A program made the position numbers and the translations under genes. The notes beneath the pieces are model-generated. The model saw nothing but the letters and a program-made list of their open reading frames with translations, ran no database searches and had not been told where the DNA came from. From Apodemus sylvaticus (Eukaryota; Chordata; Mammalia; Rodentia; Muridae), in the NCBI RefSeq assembly GCF_947179515.1, contig NC_067495.1, positions 25,772,924-25,836,923 on the forward strand: a stretch of DNA of 64,000 bases. The letters run 5' to 3'. Position 1 is the stretch's first letter. Every line of letters starts with the position of its first letter. Positions 21,769 to 33,082 of the stretch are shown in pieces.

Positions 21769-22597
21769 CTTAAAATACATGCAAATTTAAGATCGTATGA
21801 AACAAAAGCACAAAAAATGTGATACTTAAGGAAGAAGCCCTATTTGTCTTACTTATTTAGAGAGAGCATAGATCCTAAAAACCCTCAAAACATTAAAAGT
21901 AAAACTGACAGATTTTTGTGACCTCAATGAAATGTTTTCATGAGTATGTTTAAAAACTAAGATGTCACACTGACTATATCTATTGCTACCAGATTTATCT
22001 TAAGGAAAACCATTCATAATGAAATGTAACAAGATTTCAGATGGGGCATTGCTAAGAAGGTTGACATGACACCCTGAAAACTTCTCTTAAACACAGTCCG
22101 TACCTGCTAAATTTAGGGCACACACACGGTGGATGGAAACCAGGAGAAAGTTACCAAATGCAGTGAGTGTTTAAGTTGAATCAATCCACTTTTCAACTGT
22201 AATTTAAAGGTTTAAAGCAGGGCCCATTTCCTGGAAATTCAGCTAACAGCGAATGTTCTTTATAGGCTATGGAGGAAATAGAAAATAGTCAGTAATTGGG
22301 TGTGTTTCCATCCAACAAAATAAAATGCAAATGAAATTATAGTAGAAATCAGTGCATACTTAAGTGCTAAACTATAAGGCGAAGCCTGTAAGTGGCTAAT
22401 TCATTAAAGCTAGGTTTCATATTTCTACCGTCGAAACCTGAAGAGCTTTCAGTGCCTGCAGCACACAATGACATTAAAGTGAACTCATGTGTGTCTTAAT
22501 CAAATTTGTTTTTTGATTAACAAATAGCATCGGAATTAAATGAGAAAAGTCCAAGAGCCATCGTGTGTCTCCCGGAAATTAAGAGCTTGGCATCCTA

Positions 22598-22745
22598 GCT
22601 GGGTGCAGTAGTGCGTGTCTGTGATCCCAGTACTAAGGAGACTGAAGCAAAAATGAAAGTCTGAGGCCAGCATGGGCTACAGCACCAAGTTCCAGAGCAG
22701 CCTGGGCTATATACTGAGACCCTGTCTCAAAAACACAAGCAAAGC
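22598..22745 (+). mobile_element. B1 SINE, diverged
   Basis: CTGGGTGCAGTAGTGCG ... GATCCCAGTAC ... GACCCTGTCTCAAAAAC. Confidence 0.82.
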
Positions 22746-22749
22746 AAAC

Positions 22750-23867
22750 CAAAGTGCTTGAAATACAGATGTCATTCTATGCCTTGCAAATGACACACGT
22801 GAATCTAGTCTGATGAACTCAAATTTAATAAACCCCACTGTGAATAAACATTTATTATAGGCCAAATACTGTTCTGATTTATATAAGATCCAAGCTGGCC
22901 TTAAAGGTGCTAGCATATCCTGAAACAGCAGAATATATTATGAGACAGCAGAAGCTCTTCAGCTAAAGCTAGACATTTAAGCAACATGAGAATGGCAGTA
23001 ACCCCTGAAGACGCTCAATGGTAATTAGTGACATTTTCCCAGCAGCTCAAATGTCAATGGCTGTGATTAAAAAGGGCTTCAAAGGAGTTCTACTTTGCAC
23101 AAAGGTTGCTTATGATTTGGGTTCAACAAATAATTAGGTAGTAGGGTTGCAGTGATACTATGTAATAGGGATCATTCATTGCTCACTCAAAATATTTCTG
23201 TAAGCCAGGAAAATCATCTTTGCTCACTAAAGAAAGTGGATTTCAACTTCCCAACCACAAGAGGTTCACCTCGACCCTGGAGTATCCCACCATCAAGAAG
23301 GTAACAGGGAACTAATCAAATTCCTTGTTAAGCCATGCTGAGGAGAAAGGCAAGGTCCTTGTACAAGCTAAGCAAGCACTCTACAGAGTTCCAGACCCCC
23401 AGTCAGCTACCAGACATTCTGAAGACCTAGGCCATAAAAGAAAAAAAGCAATTTATGTCAATGATAGACTACAGAATTTTGCTAGCAATTTTGTTAGCTT
23501 TGAATCCCAAGTAGAAGACGAATTTAACTAGTTTTGGCTGCTGGAATACTTATTACCAAATTGGCACCATCCTTCAGCAAGTAGAGGATCACTGGAGCTG
23601 GATGTAAGAAATGCTCATTGCATCCTGGGCTTTATTTTATTCTTCTTGACTTCCCAAACAAATCTGTCATATTCTTTAAAATTTTAGGACCCCTAAGATC
23701 CTACAGATCTTCAAATTAATAACTTTGAATTTACAAAGAAACCTCTCAAACTGGAATAAGATAAAACATAGAGAAACATGTCAAAAAGTCATAGCAATTT
23801 GCACAGAGCTTTATAATTCTTAGCTCAGGACTTATAGTATCACTTTTCATATTTTATACTAGAATAT
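22750..23867. other. Intronic unique sequence
   Basis: AT-rich with no recognised repeat. The open frame at 23325-23531 is unsupported. Confidence 0.4.
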
Positions 23868-23960
23868 TTCAGCAAAGGTCCAGATAGGAAATATTTTAGG
23901 GTTGAGGGCCACATGCACTGATTTCTTTTATGTAAATGTTCAATTTTGCTTTAAAAAACA
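23868..23960. repeat. Ancient hAT-like transposon fragment
   Basis: CAAAGGTCCAGATAGGAAAT and TTTTAGGGTTGAGGGCCACA correspond to the terminal part of the family at 9105. Confidence 0.55.
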
Positions 23961-24110
23961 CGACAAAACAATCTCTCACCTTTCAACTCCTACCTTACTG
24001 CTAACCACAGTTTTAAGTTAATATGTTCTATTCTTAGTATACTGGGCATCCCAAATGGCCTTCACTTTCTATTCGGAACTGAACTCAGTGGAGGAATCAT
24101 GTAATTCTCT

Positions 24111-24413
24111 ATCCACTCCACCCCCCCCCCCAAGACAGGGTTTCTCTGTGTAGCCCTGGATGTCCTAGAACTCACTCTGTATACCAGGCTGGCCTCAAAC
24201 TTAGAAATCTGCCTGCTTCTGCCTCCCAAGTGCTGGGATTAAAGGCATGCATCACCACCACCCATTTTTTTTAAAAATTGTATTTATTTTATGTATATGA
24301 GTACCCTAGCTGTACAGATAGTTGTGAGCCACCATGTAGTTGATGGGAATTGAACTTAGGACCTTTGGAAGAGCAGTCAGTGCTCTTAGCCGATGAGCCA
24401 TCTCTCCAGCTCC
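24111..24413 (-). mobile_element. B1-B2 composite, antisense
   Basis: B1 (24111-24265, with a C-run at its left end) lies directly next to B2 (24266-24413, ending GAGCCATCTCTCCAGC). GTAATTCTCT occurs on both outer sides (24101-24110 and 24414-24423), so the pair is flanked by one duplication. Confidence 0.88.
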
Positions 24414-24631
24414 GTAATTCTCTTATCTGTCACAAATTATCAGGCTCTACTTAAGTCTATCAGAAACAAACAAACAAAAAACAAATTATGATCAACTGTA
24501 ATCTTGGTAAGTGACCCCCTAATATTTGGGGCAAAAGAGGGACAAATGTTTCTATTAATAAGTAAGGAAATTGGAACATTTATTAAATCTCTTCTAAGAC
24601 ACATAAAGACTTTACTAGAAGTACCAACAAG

Positions 24632-24835
24632 TGCTGGAGAGATGACTCCGGGGTTAGGAGCACTGATTGCTCTTGCAGATTCCCAGCACCTACACAATGG
24701 CTCACAACCTTCCCTAACTCCAGCTCCAGGGGACCTGATGCATCTTTTGGCTTCCTTTGGCACTATATGAGTGTAGCACACTTACATACATGCAAGCAAA
24801 ACACTCATACACATGACATTTCTTTTTAAAATGCA
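24632..24835 (+). mobile_element. B3-type SINE
   Basis: GTGCTGGAGAGATGACTCC, AACTCCAGCTCCAGGGGACC and AAACACTCATACACATGACA. Confidence 0.88.
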
Positions 24836-24839
24836 GTAA

Positions 24840-26775
24840 CAAGAAGCCCTGTACAACAGTATCAATCTAAAGCATGAGGAGGGCCATGATTTCCGGTGCA
24901 GACTGCTAACTTGTCATTATTAGTAGACAGTACCATGAGGAAGCAAACATGGAAGGTTTTAGTAGATAAACCTGGAAAGCGCAGTCTTCCTGGCAAAGGG
25001 AATCTGCTCCTTTGCGAATGCATCTGGTTAAGGAGTTTAGTAAAAGGCGAAAGATTTATGCGATCTTGGTTAAGGATTTTACAAGAACATTTAGCATCCC
25101 TGGTAAAGCTCACACTGCACTACTCCCAGGCACTGCAGCAGCACTTTCATCTCAAGCAAAGCAAGCATATGGGGACAGCAGGTTCCATTTTATCTTTCAC
25201 TCCCCCGACCCAAGTCTCCTCCTCCTCTCTGGAAAAAGCCTTCAGGGACTGAACAAGTTTTCTTCTGAAGGGCTGGTAGAACTGAGAGAAAAGCGATTGG
25301 CAATGTCAGGGAAGGCCGGATCCGCAGCTCTGCAAACTGGGCAGCCCTCCACAGCCAACACAATGGCATCATGGTCACCACCCAGCTGAGCGCTGGGGAA
25401 TACAGAGACCATTCATTGTCCGTCCTCAACCACCAAAGGAGGGAGGAAAAAAACCACAAGGGCATTGAGGTCATTCACTAACCACCTCTGAGGCCCACAG
25501 ACAAGACAGAGCCTCCCAGTCTTGAATGATATATTTTCCCATACGGCCTTTCTAAGGCAAAAAAGAAAAAAGGGGGAAAAAAAGCACATTTGTTCTGCAG
25601 TGGCGCTGCTTGCTTGAAAAGCCATATTTTTAAATGCCCAACTATACACGAGGAAGAACAACAGTTGGGGGTTTTGTTATTTTTTCCCCAGATACAAAAT
25701 TCCACCTATGATAATGCTTTGTTGAAAGGCAGTGGTATCATATGTATTCTTTTCACTGCATATTTGTTTACCATTTTTCTTGAATATTTATAACCTTATA
25801 ATTATAGGATGTAGAATGTGTCATGGCAACCAGAAAGTAAAATAAAACCACAAGCCCTCATCAGAACTATAATGCATATTCTATAGCACCAATCTCCTTT
25901 CTGCTTTATCCTCCTTTGTACAATTTTGAAAATTAAATAGTGAACATTCATTTGCTTTTACTTTTGCAAAGGAAGATATTCAAAATCAATTATTATAGTA
26001 GTCTTTGTGTCTACAGCCCGGAGGGTCAACATTTTTTTTTCTGTTGCCGTCCCTACTGATCTGGCTTTGAGCCACACAGACAGTTTGGGGGTGCAATTAA
26101 GACCATCAGAACACATGTCCTGCTACAAAGGAGGCTGCTGGGGACAAAAATGAAGTAAATGAAGGTGCCCTGAATAACAGAAGTTCCCGTGTGATTGTAA
26201 GAGATCTTCTTGAACATGCAGTGCCAGCGTATTAGAGGTGCCTGTCGATTGTATAAATACCAGTGGTTAGCTCAGTGAGGAAAATGATAAAACAGGCATT
26301 TCTGACAGTCTTGTTTCCTGCCCTCCTACTCTTGCTGTCGCCATGCCACCCCTAGCTGGTTGTTGTACTTGGTTGAGCATATCAGGCCTGATGCTCTCAT
26401 GGGTTTTTTTTCCTATTGCTTTGTATGGTCCCTACTTAGTCATTTAGACATTAAAGATGGCATGAGTCCATATGGCCTACTTCTACCACAGGAGGAGTCC
26501 AAGCTCCACTTTTAAAACAAGAACATTGGTTTATTGTGTGCATGTGTCAGCTTTGGTGACAAGCCCCTTTACCCACTGGGCTACCTTGCTAGCTCCCCAA
26601 ACTCCATCTTTAGCTGGACACTGGGCCTGCTTACAAGTGTAAAGCAGCTAGCTGACTGTGTCTCCATCTGTAACAGCCACCTTTAAAGCTCAAAATGGAA
26701 GGAGATGAGTAAGTATTAGTTAACCTCTTTGCACTTTCTCAATTCCAGGCTCCAGTTTTTGCTTGCCTGGGTATT
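24840..26775. other. Intronic unique sequence in Gemin8 intron 1
   Basis: No repeat is evident apart from a short SINE-like piece at about 26,521-26,600. The block 24,960-25,480 is richer in GC and scattered CpG than its surroundings. Confidence 0.4.
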
Positions 26776-26789
26776 GCAAAAGTATTGTT

Positions 26790-26848
26790 TTTTTTTTTGT
26801 TGTTGTTGTTTTTTTTTATTCGATATATTTTTTATTTACATTTCAAAT
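26790..26848 (-). mobile_element. Minimal L1 3'-end insertion (59 bp)
   Basis: A T-rich tail with GTT repeats is followed by only about 30 bp of the L1 3' UTR reverse complement (CGATATATTTTTTATTTAC). The perfect 14-bp duplication GCAAAAGTATTGTT lies at 26776-26789 and 26849-26862. Confidence 0.92.
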
Positions 26849-26880
26849 GCAAAAGTATTGTTAAAAGGCAGGCATGGGGT

Positions 26881-27144
26881 GGATATTAGCCTAGAAAACT
26901 GTAATACCCAAAACATAATCCACACATCAAATGAGGTACAAGAAGAAAGGAGGAGTGGCCCCTGGTTCTGGAAAGACTCAGTGTAGCAGTATAAGGCAAA
27001 ACCAGAACAGGGAAGTGGGAAGGGGTGGATGGGAGAACAGGGAGAGGGAAGGGGGCTTATGGGACTTTCGGGGAGTGGGGGGCCAGGAAAGGGGAAATCA
27101 TCTGAAATGTAAATAAAAATATATCGAATAAAAAAAAAGAAAAA
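26881..27144 (+). mobile_element. L1 3' end, sense
   Basis: Sense L1 3' UTR (AAGGCAAAACCAGAACAGGG, CTTATGGGACTTTCGGGG, GAAATGTAAATAAAAATAT) with an A-tail. A 15-bp duplication with two mismatches (AGGCAGGCATGGGGT / AGACAGACATGGGGT) lies at 26866-26880 and 27145-27159. Confidence 0.88.
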
Positions 27145-27159
27145 AGACAGACATGGGGT

Positions 27160-28889
27160 AGGGAGGAGATTGAAAGGGTATAGTTAACAATTATTGACAC
27201 CCCTCCACCCCGACAAATACAAATCACATTCCACCCACAGAAAGGCACTGTTTAATTCAGCAGCAAGGGTGATAAAGATTTGTGAATGGTTTACTTTGCA
27301 ATTCTGCTGAATCCTTTCTGTGGCTAGTATCAATCGGACATGAACTAGGAGCCCAAGAAAGAGCAAGACTCAGAAACATCACAGGTAATGGAAGAACGGA
27401 AAAACAAAACAGGACAACAGAGAACAGCAGTGATAATCCAGTTAAAACAAAACAGATGGCATTCGTCTCATTTATGTATTTTATAACACATATCCAAGTG
27501 TGACACCATAAGAGTCAGGGCCAAATAGAGCACACACTCAAAATTAATCCATTTTTTTTGTTTTTTTTTTCTGGCACAGCAGAAAAAACAAAACAACCCC
27601 CCCCCCCCCAAACAAACAAACAAAAACCTTAAGTAGTTCTGGCAGTTAAGGCCATTTTTATCTTTACAGTGAATTATATTATGTTCCATAAACATATTTC
27701 TAATAATTCTACCCCAATTTCTTTTCTGCATCCTGTACTTGCTCTGGACACTTATGTGGAGGGAGATAGATGCTACTATTTATTCCTTTCAGAGGTCCCA
27801 TTTTTCTTCCACCAGAGAAAGTAACAGGTATAATCTTTTGCCTTTGGAGGCTACTGGAACTGTTGAGATTGTCTGTTGTATCCTGATAATATTCTCTCCT
27901 ACCCGCGCTCCCCCCAAATTATTAAGCAGTAGTAAATAAAAACAAACAAACAAACAAAAAACAAAACAGTAAGAAGTTCCAAATGTCTAAATATATTAAT
28001 ATACTTTCAATTCATCTGGCCTTAAAGGTTACAGTCTGCATTCACTGGTCTAAGTGCTTTCTGGGTAGATTTCCCAACATAAAGAAGTAATTCCGGGAGT
28101 TCTATAGTGTGCTTATGAACTCTTATCTATCCTCTGGCCATGTTTAATTTCCTGCCATCCTTCTTATCTTAACTTCTCTTTAAATTCTAGACTTTAGGAA
28201 ACACCAAATAAGCCTCTGCCAGTTGTAAAACAGTTTCAGGATGAAACACCTCTCTGCAACTTGCATTTATTCCCCCACCCCCACGTCCAGGAGTCAACAG
28301 AAATGAGCATACACTTTACCATGAACCGTGAACCTTCAGTTATTAGAATTACCCAAAGCATATGTACATCTTTTCTCTTCCCACTGTCATTTCCACTATT
28401 ATCATGACAAATTATAAGTACACTTAATAAACTGTACTTTCAAATAGTATCACAACCTCACAATTGATCGAGGCATTGTGTTAATTAACTTTTATCTAAA
28501 GATTTTGAGTAAATGTTCTCGCTTTTAGTTAAAGAACAAAACAAAAACAACCAACCAACCCCCCCTCAAATAAAAACCCCAACAACAGTTGAAGCCAGAG
28601 CCTAATCTATGCAACGAGTTTGTAACAATCATTTCAGAAAAAAAAGGCAAAATGATTCGGAACTCTGGCTACAGCAGCTAACAAATGTTGTCAAAATAAT
28701 ATCCACTAAGACTTCTGACTTACAGAACTCAAAAGTTGCAAAGGGGAACAAAAGATAACTAGGGGTTTTTTTGTTATTTGTTTTGTTTTTGTAAATGAGC
28801 CAGTAGCTTAGACATTTCTGCAAGAATGTGTCCTTATAGACCGTCTGCAACATTGTGATCCACAGCACATTTGAATTACATTGTGAGTT

Positions 28890-28922
<33 letters not shown>

Positions 28923-29150
28923 AAACCTTGCCATGCTTGAGTCTCACTTCTTAAGATCTGAACTGAAATAGTCTGAAATGGGGGCCTGGGAACAGAATTC
29001 TCAGCAGGTATCCGAGGATTAGGAAGCACATAGGGGTTGAGAGCATAAATTAGAACTAGTTTTTAACAATCTGTTAGGGTTTGGGACTCTCATGGGTCTC
29101 TGAAACCGCCTCGTGCTGCCAGGTGATGGTAATTAAAGCCTCAGCATGAG
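27160..29150. other. Unique intronic sequence next to the promoter
   Basis: Contains a C-run at 27597-27609, several A-rich tracts and a 28-nt A-run at 28894-28921. There is no other recognised element. Confidence 0.45.
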
Positions 29151-29248
29151 CGCCAAGACAGTACTCAAATCTTCTGAGGCACTCAGGCCCGGGGCCGCCA
29201 CGCTACTCCCTTACTCCCCAAAAGCAACCCATTAGCCCCCGAAGTCAC

Positions 29249-29400
29249 CTCGTGGGCACGCAGCTTGCAGATCTTGGGCGGTGGGCAACAACGGACCTAG
29301 TCCTCGTGGTGGGGAGGAGGAAGGGGCGGGAGAAGAGGGGGGGAGTAACACGAGGAGAGGAGGAGGGAGGTGTTGCCTGGGCAACAAGGAGCTCGCTTCC
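29249..29400 (-). other. Gemin8: Candidate non-coding first exon of Gemin8
   Basis: On the minus strand a GC-rich stretch downstream of the X-box ends GCCCACGAG followed by GTGACT, a usable donor at 29248. A second possible donor (GTAAGG) lies about 30 bp further on, near 29217. No start codon in frame with Gemin8 is apparent here, so it would be 5' UTR. Its upstream limit is a guess from the promoter motifs. Confidence 0.4.
29372..29385. promoter_or_regulatory. RFX-type X-box
   Basis: GTTGCC-TG-GGCAAC matches the RFX consensus GTNRCC-N(0-3)-RGYAAC in both half sites and is nearly palindromic. It lies in the centre of the CpG-rich promoter. RFX binding is inferred. Confidence 0.7.
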
Positions 29401-29418
29401 GTTATGGGGCTAGAAAGA

Positions 29419-29446
29419 CGGAAGTCCCGCCTTAGACGTGATGTCA
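29419..29446. promoter_or_regulatory. ETS-type CGGAAGT and CRE-like TGATGTCA
   Basis: CGGAAGT at 29419-29425 fits the ETS/GABP core. TGATGTCA at 29439-29446 differs from the palindromic CRE by one base. A second ETS core in the opposite orientation is at 29396-29401. These are motif matches only. Confidence 0.5.
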
Positions 29447-30242
29447 CGTCGTGTCACTGGCTACACAGAGCCAAGGGCGGCACGGAGGAAGTTTGTTTGT
29501 TTGGACGGTCCCAGCAGAGAGCTGAGTGCCTATTGGGCACCGGGAGGGTCCAGAACTGAATGGGACCCTCAGCTTTCGGGTTTCTTTTTTTTTTTTTTAG
29601 CTTTCATTTTCTTCCCGCTTTTTTTTTAAAACTAAAATGGAGGATGAGAAATTATTTTGAAAATATAGATTCATTCAGCTCTGTGTCAGCCTGGCATTTA
29701 TGAGCCTTAATTTGTTCCTAGCATGATAAAAGTGCCCTTAGTATTTCTGCCATTATAATCATAGTAATACATGCCCTTCTAGAGTTGCAGTAGAGTCCTT
29801 AATAACCCAATATGAACTACTAGAAGGCCACATGGGCTTATTTGGCAAAATGTGCAGTATTTTGTGGGAATTTATTCCTAGGAAAACGGGATTTGGACCA
29901 GATGCTTATTGCATGGTTATTCCAAAAAGTGAAAATCAGAAACAATGTAAATGCCAAACAAATGGCCAAGATAATTAGGCAATGTCAGTAGTGGGACATT
30001 ATTACCTTGTCATTCCTGTAATATGGGTGAATCAAAGTAGTATAAAAGAATATTTAACAAACATGTACCGGAATGTTTACTATATGCTAAGTATCTGTAG
30101 TATCTTGTAGCCTCTAGGCACATGTGGCTTTGAAGTACTTAAATGTGAGAATTTTTGATGTGCTTAACTAAATTTCACAGTACATTTAAAAAATTTAATA
30201 TTGAAAAAAAATGAATGTAAAATGTCTAGTTGTTGACACACC

Positions 30243-30358
30243 CTCACTTTTGGCTGTCTTGAAGCTTACCATCTTGCCCTTGCTGGTTTGAATGCACAGA
30301 GATCCACCTGCCTCTTGACTGTTGGGATTACAGGCACGTGTATCAACAAGCCTGGCTT
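30243..30358 (-). repeat. Old B1
   Basis: GGCTGTCTTGAAGCTTACC ... TTGGGATTACAGGCACG. Confidence 0.7.
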
Positions 30359-30384
30359 AACTATCTCAAATTTTAAGCAATGCT

Positions 30385-30600
30385 CTACCAGGCAGTGATA
30401 TGGCTTAATTGATAGAATGTTCGCCCAGCATGAATGATTATACCTTTACAACATCTCAAAACTGGGCATGTTGGTGCATCTGTAATCCTAGAATCCTGGG
30501 GATGGAAGCAAGGTTACCTGTGGCTACATAGTGAATCTGAGGTTAACCTGGGATACATGATGGTCTGGTTCAGGAAAAAAATCCTTGCCTTAGGGAAGAA
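30385..30600 (+). repeat. B4/ID-B1-type SINE, diverged
   Basis: AATTGATAGAATGTTCGCCCAGC (degraded ID head), then CTGGGCATGTTGGTGCATC and a B1-like body. Confidence 0.65.
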
Positions 30601-30968
30601 GAATTTACCTTAAATGAAGAGTAAAATTAATTCCATGTACATATTTTTACTTTATTAATCTGTCCAGGAGAACATGAACTTATATAGGTGGAATAAAGTA
30701 TAATTCTAATGAAGAGTAGTGTTTCATTTAGTGAATATACACTGGTAAGCAAGACAGGTTTTTTTTTACTTCATAAAATTTACAATTGGTTGGGTAGACA
30801 TCATAGACAGTAAATGAAAGTGCAATTATGTTTTTTGTTTGTTTGTTTAAAAAGAGTCTCATGTAGCCTGGGCTAGAACTCCTACTATGTCCCAGGTGGG
30901 AGAATGTTCATTAGCATACCTGACATATCATAGTAAATTTATATGATGAATATATTGTAGAAAGGGAC

Positions 30969-30976
30969 AACACACA

Positions 30977-31032
<56 letters not shown>

Positions 31033-31033
31033 A
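30969..31033 (+). repeat. (CA)n(GA)n microsatellite
   Basis: A CA tract passes directly into a GA tract. Confidence 0.97.
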
Positions 31034-31831
31034 GCAGTTTTGTTTATGCAAGAAATGAGAAAAGGCTGTTAGGCTTTGTGTGTTTGTAGGACTGTGACTA
31101 TCTTCTGGGAAACAGGCACGTCATTTGGAGCTGGAGTGAAGAAGAGAAGGAAAGAAAAAAGAATGATATGAGAAAGAGGTGAGGCACTTGCAGAAAAGGC
31201 AAAACAGGGTGGCCTTACAGCAAATATATTTCGAATGGAGCAGTTCCAGAAATACTTAGTGTGTAGAATATTACTATTGCTTTGCCTCCTGTTGTGGAGA
31301 TCCAGATGGGTCATTCATAGTGGTGAGAAGTAGGTTTCTTTCTCACAGTTGTGTGAGGAGCCCAGAGTAATACGGCTCCACAGGATGGGAAACTCACCTG
31401 TTTTTTAGCTTTACCCATTTTGCCTTCCTGACTCCGAGAGCTAAGTTCAAGTTGACTTATCATAGCACCTTCCCCACTCCCCTGCACAGTTGGAGGATAA
31501 AAGTGAAATCTCATTGCATACCTCTTCCTCCCAGACAGAGTTTTGAAGCATTAATCATATTTGAGGCTGGATTATTCTGTGTTCTGAGGCTGCCCTGCTA
31601 AGACGAGATATCCAGAAGCAGATCTGTCCTCTACGTACTATGTGCCAGTAACATCCCTCAAATGTGACACCAAAGGAAACATCCAGGCATAAATGTCCCC
31701 TGGGGACAAAGCCACCCTCAGTTGAGAATTATTGTCTTAGGACTTGCCCACAACACTGCTCACTAGTGGTTTGAATGTCAGGACTCATCTATTATAAAGA
31801 TAAAGCACTTTTGAAATTTTCTGTCTTTTAG

Positions 31832-31915
31832 GTAGCCAAGAGGCCCAATGATAAGTTAGCTGAAGATGAAGTCAAGAAGCTAGCAGATTCTCCCACCCCT
31901 CCATCTCTGATTAAG
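31832..31915 (+). other. Exon-like 84-nt open segment, unidentified
   Basis: A strong acceptor (TTTTCTGTCTTTTAG) is followed by 28 open codons reading VAKRPNDKLAEDEVKKLADS and continuing PTPPSLIK, then AAG and GTGTCT as a possible donor. The composition is unlike the AT-rich neighbourhood. I recognise no gene here. It may be an exon of an unannotated transcript from the Gemin8 promoter region, a pseudoexon or chance. Confidence 0.3.
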
Positions 31916-32602
31916 GTGTCTCTCTTCTTGGCTGACTTTTAGTGGTTGTTTATCTTAATTTAGTTTCATGAAAACATAGGTGATGGTTAATAGTGAACAC
32001 CTAAAGGGTGAGAAGTCAACCCACGGTTATCTTTCTGTCCTTAGTGTGGAAATTATTGTTGTCCACAGAGAGCGATATAAATGTATGGGTGGTATATGAC
32101 ACATTAACTTGTGAATAAAGCCAAATGACTGTGGACAAAAAAGGTGAGAATTCTGTTTAAGAAGCATGGGCATTATAATTCCCCAGGGTGGAAAGCTGAG
32201 AGGGTTTGGAAATGCTAGGGGAAACTGGATTATTACTTGTGCTGTTCCGCCCTCTAGTGGTAATTTGTAATTCAACGAGTCCTCATCTAGCATTTTCTTT
32301 TCCTCAGGTTTAAACTTCAGATAATCCAAGAGTCATCTGTGAGAGGAATTTTGAAGCGCTGTTTCTCACACTCAAGACTATTGTGTTTGGGACTCTGTGC
32401 TATGATATTGTGAGGGCTGCCCTATGCATTGTAGGTTATTTAGTGACATCCCTGGTGTTCCGGGCACCTCTCATTTGTAGCAAACAGAAATCTTGTCAGA
32501 TGTCCCCTTTGGCTCAGAATTGCTCCCATTTATGAATCACCCCTTTAAATACTCATGTAAATTTCCTATTTTCACAGCCTGTATAATTCAGGAGTCTGAA
32601 AG

Positions 32603-32793
32603 CAGGGATGTCAACCTTCAGGTCACGACCCAGTCAGCAAACTTTTATCTCCACAATTATTTACATTATAATTGATAACACTAGCAAAATTACAGTTATG
32701 AAGTAGCAACGAAAGTAATTTTATGGGTAGGGCTCACCACAACAGGAGGAACTGTATGAAAGGTCACAGCATTAGGAAGTTTGAGAACCACTG
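32603..32793. mobile_element. URR1 (hAT-Charlie) DNA transposon
   Basis: CAGGGATGTCAACCTTCAGG ... GTAATTTTATGGGTAGGG ... TTTGAGAACCACTG. It lies in the same orientation as the copy at 14055. Confidence 0.88.
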
Positions 32794-33067
32794 GCTTACA
32801 GTATCCTGGAAATAGCTTGTATGGTAAGAGTAGGGAGTCAGTCCACCAAAGAAAGGAGGTTCCACTTACAACTGTCCTGTTATAGCAGGATATGCCTTCC
32901 TTTTTACAGTTGGCAGACCTCACCCCTACTCATCCTAGCAGTTGGAGGAGAATTCTATGGAACTGAAGGGCAAGGTGAAAGAAAGTAGTGTTAAGTCCTC
33001 CAGGATAAGGCTGTTGTGCTACAGAGGATGTTGAACTGAACTGAAAACCCCTAGGCTATGCCAACCT

Positions 33068-33082
33068 CCCCCCCCCCCCCCC
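33068..33082 (+). repeat. C homopolymer
   Basis: 15 consecutive C. Confidence 0.95.

Larger units (their letters stand above)
20476..29248 (-). other. Gemin8: Gemin8 first intron (inferred extent)
   Basis: This intron of about 8.8 kb would run from a possible 5' UTR exon donor in the CpG island (CACGAG then GTGACT, near 29248) to the start mini-exon. It holds several B1/B2/B3 copies, two tiny L1 3'-end insertions at 26.8-27.1 kb, a 28-nt A-run at 28894 and unique sequence. Additional non-coding exons cannot be excluded. Confidence 0.5.
29150..29560. promoter_or_regulatory. Gemin8: CpG-rich promoter region of Gemin8, possibly bidirectional
   Basis: This is the only GC- and CpG-rich block in the window. 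It sits about 9 kb upstream of the start exon and contains no repeats, and it holds no TATA box that I can see. Motifs: X-box GTTGCCTGGGCAAC at 29372-29385, CGGAAGT at 29419-29425 and its reverse CTTCCG at 29396-29401 (ETS type), and a CRE-like TGATGTCA at 29439-29446. This architecture is typical of housekeeping promoters, which suits an SMN-complex gene. The transcription start cannot be placed exactly. Confidence 0.75.

Noticed and set aside
26332..26370. Alternative Gemin8 start ATGGCGACAGCAAGAG on the minus strand
   Set aside because: The following GTAGGA is a poor donor and the frame does not join the central exon as well as the 20437 exon does.
28315..28330. Minus-strand ATG followed by GTAAAG as an alternative start exon
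   Set aside because: The donor is weaker and the preceding acceptor poor compared with the mini-exon at 20437-20475.
29281..29559. 92-codon plus-strand frame in the CpG-rich promoter
   Set aside because: GC-rich DNA lacks stop codons by chance. The peptide is low complexity (EEEGAGEEGG) with no conserved feature.
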